The position numbers were made by a program, and so were the translations under genes. A DNA stretch of 8,380 nt from the NCBI GenBank assembly GCA_027083895.1, contig JALWMN010000007.1, positions 1 to 8,380 of the forward strand, given 5' to 3'. Every line of letters begins with the position of its first letter. The stretch's first letter is position 1. Positions 6,766 to 8,380 of this stretch are shown here, one piece after another. The notes under the pieces were generated by a model. The model was not told the DNA's origin. It ran no database searches and was given only the letters and a program-made list of their open reading frames with translations. This DNA comes from Campylobacteraceae bacterium (GTDB lineage: Bacteria; Campylobacterota; Campylobacteria; Campylobacterales; Sulfurovaceae).

Positions 6766-7156
6766 ATTCAAACGCCAAGTAGACTAAGTAAGGGTATGTA
6801 AGTGGCCCAATAAGATAGATCCATGTTGGGATCTTCATATCTAAAAGTGGTTCAATTTCAGCAATATAGTTACTATCTGGTTTTATAAAGAGCCTATCAA
6901 GTAGTGCAAGTTTTGTAAATATATCAAAACTCTTTAAAATAACAGCAAAAACCAATGCCCAACTTAAATTACCATAAAAGATTGCAAGAAAGAGAAGCCA
7001 AATATAGCCAATTTGAGTGCCAAAAAAGAGAAATGGACTCTTCATATAGTATTGATACTGTTTAAAAAGAGACCCTTTAAGTGTCTTATCATACTGTAAT
7101 AAGATCTCCAAAATCTCAATTATAAGTGTTGCGATAACAATTTGGCCAATATCCAT
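6764..7156 (-). CDS. Small multi-pass membrane protein, unrecognised
   Basis: I do not recognise this 130-residue protein. It has about four hydrophobic segments, near residues 5-20 (IVIATLIIEILEILL), 42-61 (FLFFGTQIGYIWLLFLAIF), 64-86 (SWALVFAVILKSFDIFTKLALL) and 110-128 (PTWIYLIGPLTYPYLVYLA). Charged or polar residues inside the first and third (E14, E17, K75, D78, K82) could matter for function or pairing. A polar loop at ~90-108 precedes the last helix. It begins 2 bases after the dapE stop with no clear ribosome site, so it is probably translated by coupling from dapE, and it ends 10 bases before the ABC ATPase. It is too small and lacks the large periplasmic domain of a LolC/E or FtsX permease, so it is not an obvious partner of that ATPase. 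Confidence 0.8.
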   Translation of the reverse strand: MDIGQIVIATLIIEILEILLQYDKTLKGSLFKQYQYYMKSPFLFFGTQIGYIWLLFLAIFYGNLSWALVFAVILKSFDIFTKLALLDRLFIKPDSNYIAEIEPLLDMKIPTWIYLIGPLTYPYLVYLAFE

Positions 7157-7158
7157 TG

Positions 7159-8253
7159 CTAAAACTTTTTAATGATCTCTTTAAAGATAAGGTAGAGATC
7201 CTCTACCTCTTTTATTGAAGTATTCTCATTTGGTGCATGAATTGTATCGTTGAGTACACCAAACTCTACTGTCTCTACACCATACTCTCCAAAAAAGCGA
7301 GCATCACTTGTACCCCCAGCTGTTGAGAGTTTAGTATCTACATTAGTGATCTCTTTAATAGATTTTTGCATCAGTTTTACAATTTTACTTGCAGGATTTG
7401 TCATAAAGGGCTTAGCTGATGGTTTAAACTCAAATTCATAATCAACTCCCTTAAAGTTCTCTTCTACAAAAGCTTTAATACTCTCTAGAGTAGTTGCTGT
7501 AGAGTTTCGAACATTAAACATTATCTTTACCATACCAGGCGTTACATTTGTAACCTCCATGCCTCCTCGAATATCAGTGATTACAAATTGGCTTGGTTCA
7601 AAATACGCATCGCCATCATCTAAGTTTTTGCCAGCAATTTTTGGTAAGATAGGGGCAATTAAATTGATAGGATTGACTGCTTTAGCTGGGTAAGCTGCGT
7701 GCCCTTGCTTGCCAAAAACTTTGATTACACCATTATTAGAGCCTCTCCTTCCAATCTTAATAGCATCTCCAAAAATCTCCTCGCAAGTTGGTTCGGCAAC
7801 AATTGCATAATCTGGGAGCAGCCCCTTCTCTTGCAGCTCTTGCAGTACTATCTTTGTACCATATTGGGCATCTCCCTCTTCATCAGAAGTAAGGAGTAAA
7901 GAGAGCCTTCCATTAAAGTTTTTTGTCTCTCTCATTGCTGCTACAAATGCTGCAACACCACTCTTCATATCTTGAGCACCTCGAGCATAGACTTTACCAT
8001 CTTTGATAAGAGGAGTAAATGGATCACTCTCCCAACCTTCACCTGGAGGAACAACATCTACATGTCCTGCAAAGCAGAGGTGCTCTCCTTGGCTAAACTT
8101 TTTTGTTAAGAAAAGATTTTTAACTCCATGGCTATTGATGTAAGTCGCCTCAAAATCCTCTAGATACTCCTCTATAAAGCGAAGTAGCCCACCATCATCG
8201 GGAGTAATCGAGGGGGCACTTAGGAGTTTTATAAAAAGATCAATTACATCCAT
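7159..8253 (-). CDS. dapE: Succinyl-diaminopimelate desuccinylase
   Basis: This di-zinc M20 amidohydrolase splits N-succinyl-LL-diaminopimelate into succinate and LL-diaminopimelate, feeding lysine and peptidoglycan cross-links. Its 364 residues are normal length for the family. Metal ligands and the catalytic acid are all visible: H64 and D66 (FAGHVDVVPPG), D95 (ARGAQDMKSG), catalytic E125 with ligand E126 (SDEEGDAQYGT), E154 (VAEPT) and H339 (NDTIHAPNE). GRRGS (168-172) with GKQGHAAYP (181-189) marks the lid/dimerisation domain, and TAGGTSDARF (311-320) matches the DapE TSGGTSDgRF motif that separates it from general M20 peptidases. The ATG at 8253 has an AAAGAG ribosome site 9 bases upstream, 22 bases after the preceding stop. 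It probably heads or continues a run with the membrane protein and ATPase. Confidence 0.96.
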   Translation of the reverse strand: MDVIDLFIKLLSAPSITPDDGGLLRFIEEYLEDFEATYINSHGVKNLFLTKKFSQGEHLCFAGHVDVVPPGEGWESDPFTPLIKDGKVYARGAQDMKSGVAAFVAAMRETKNFNGRLSLLLTSDEEGDAQYGTKIVLQELQEKGLLPDYAIVAEPTCEEIFGDAIKIGRRGSNNGVIKVFGKQGHAAYPAKAVNPINLIAPILPKIAGKNLDDGDAYFEPSQFVITDIRGGMEVTNVTPGMVKIMFNVRNSTATTLESIKAFVEENFKGVDYEFEFKPSAKPFMTNPASKIVKLMQKSIKEITNVDTKLSTAGGTSDARFFGEYGVETVEFGVLNDTIHAPNENTSIKEVEDLYLIFKEIIKKF

Positions 8254-8275
8254 GTTTTTTAACTCTTTTTCTACT

Positions 8276-8380
8276 CTACTGATTCTCTTCTTTAAATTTT
8301 TCTATAAACTCAGGAGTACAAAAGATTCCGCAGTGGCATTTACCCTCTTGGGGAATCTCTTTTTCAATAGCAGGTTTACA
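8276..8380 (-). CDS. Ferredoxin:thioredoxin reductase catalytic-chain-like protein (C-terminal fragment)
   Basis: Only the last 34 residues are inside the window; the rest lies beyond the right edge. They begin CKPAIEKEIP, continue KCHCGIFCTPEF and end EENQ before a TAG at 8276-8278. Cys-Lys-Pro followed after 13 residues by Cys-His-Cys and then F-x-TP matches the end of the FTR catalytic chain. In the cyanobacterial enzyme CPC, CPC and CHC motifs hold a 4Fe-4S cluster and an active-site disulfide, and the CHC motif is followed by a hydrophobic stretch and TP. By that family model, the first Cys of CHC is a cluster ligand and the second is redox-active. It would reduce a thioredoxin or similar partner using ferredoxin electrons. 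The family assignment rests on this short tail alone. The gene lies 22 bases upstream of dapE, probably in the same transcript. Confidence 0.7.
   Translation of the reverse strand, partial: CKPAIEKEIPQEGKCHCGIFCTPEFIEKFKEENQ

Noticed and set aside
1..8380. A mobile, CRISPR or defence system
   Set aside because: All genes point the same way with tight spacing and core functions; there are no transposase, integrase, repeat-spacer or tRNA-like sequences that I can see.

Overview
The window is a compact, AT-rich stretch (roughly one third G+C by eye) in which every supportable gene lies on the minus strand, so transcription runs from high to low coordinates. The gene set and order suggest a member of the Campylobacterota (Epsilonproteobacteria), probably a Sulfurovum/Sulfurimonas-like chemolithotroph rather than a pathogen. 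The main reasons are glyA followed by a DUF1882-type protein and a SPOR-domain protein, aroE just downstream, extended -10 promoters without a good -35 box, and a ferredoxin:thioredoxin-reductase-like protein. The genus is an inference from remembered gene order; no database search was possible.

Layout in transcription order. (1) 8380-6091: the tail of a ferredoxin:thioredoxin reductase catalytic-chain-like protein (cut by the window edge), dapE (lysine and peptidoglycan precursor synthesis), an unrecognised four-helix membrane protein, and a LolD-like ABC ATPase. Gaps are 2 to 22 bases, so this is probably one operon whose promoter lies outside the window. (2) 6076-5512: a lipoprotein resembling the DUF1439/YceB family, with its own extended -10 promoter and a TTG start. 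(3) 5434-3682: glyA (serine hydroxymethyltransferase) overlapped by 20 bases by a DUF1882-type protein of unknown function. (4) 3627-1: a clear promoter, then a membrane-anchored SPOR cell-division protein, trpE, aroE (1-base overlap with trpE) and an App1-type HAD phosphatase with a signal-peptide-like N-terminus, cut by the left edge.

The genes are mostly housekeeping: the shikimate/tryptophan branch (aroE, trpE), one-carbon metabolism (glyA), the diaminopimelate pathway (dapE) and envelope functions (SPOR, LolD-like ATPase, lipoprotein). No intergenic space exceeds 100 bases. I see no RNA genes, mobile elements, CRISPR arrays or phage genes.

The observation most worth following is in the DUF1882-type protein. 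Its order of motifs resembles an archaeo-eukaryotic primase core in which the catalytic Asp and His positions have been lost. The other points of interest are the App1-like protein behind aroE, the FTR-like tail before dapE, an inverted repeat just upstream of the SPOR promoter, and an ABC ATPase without a permease beside it.
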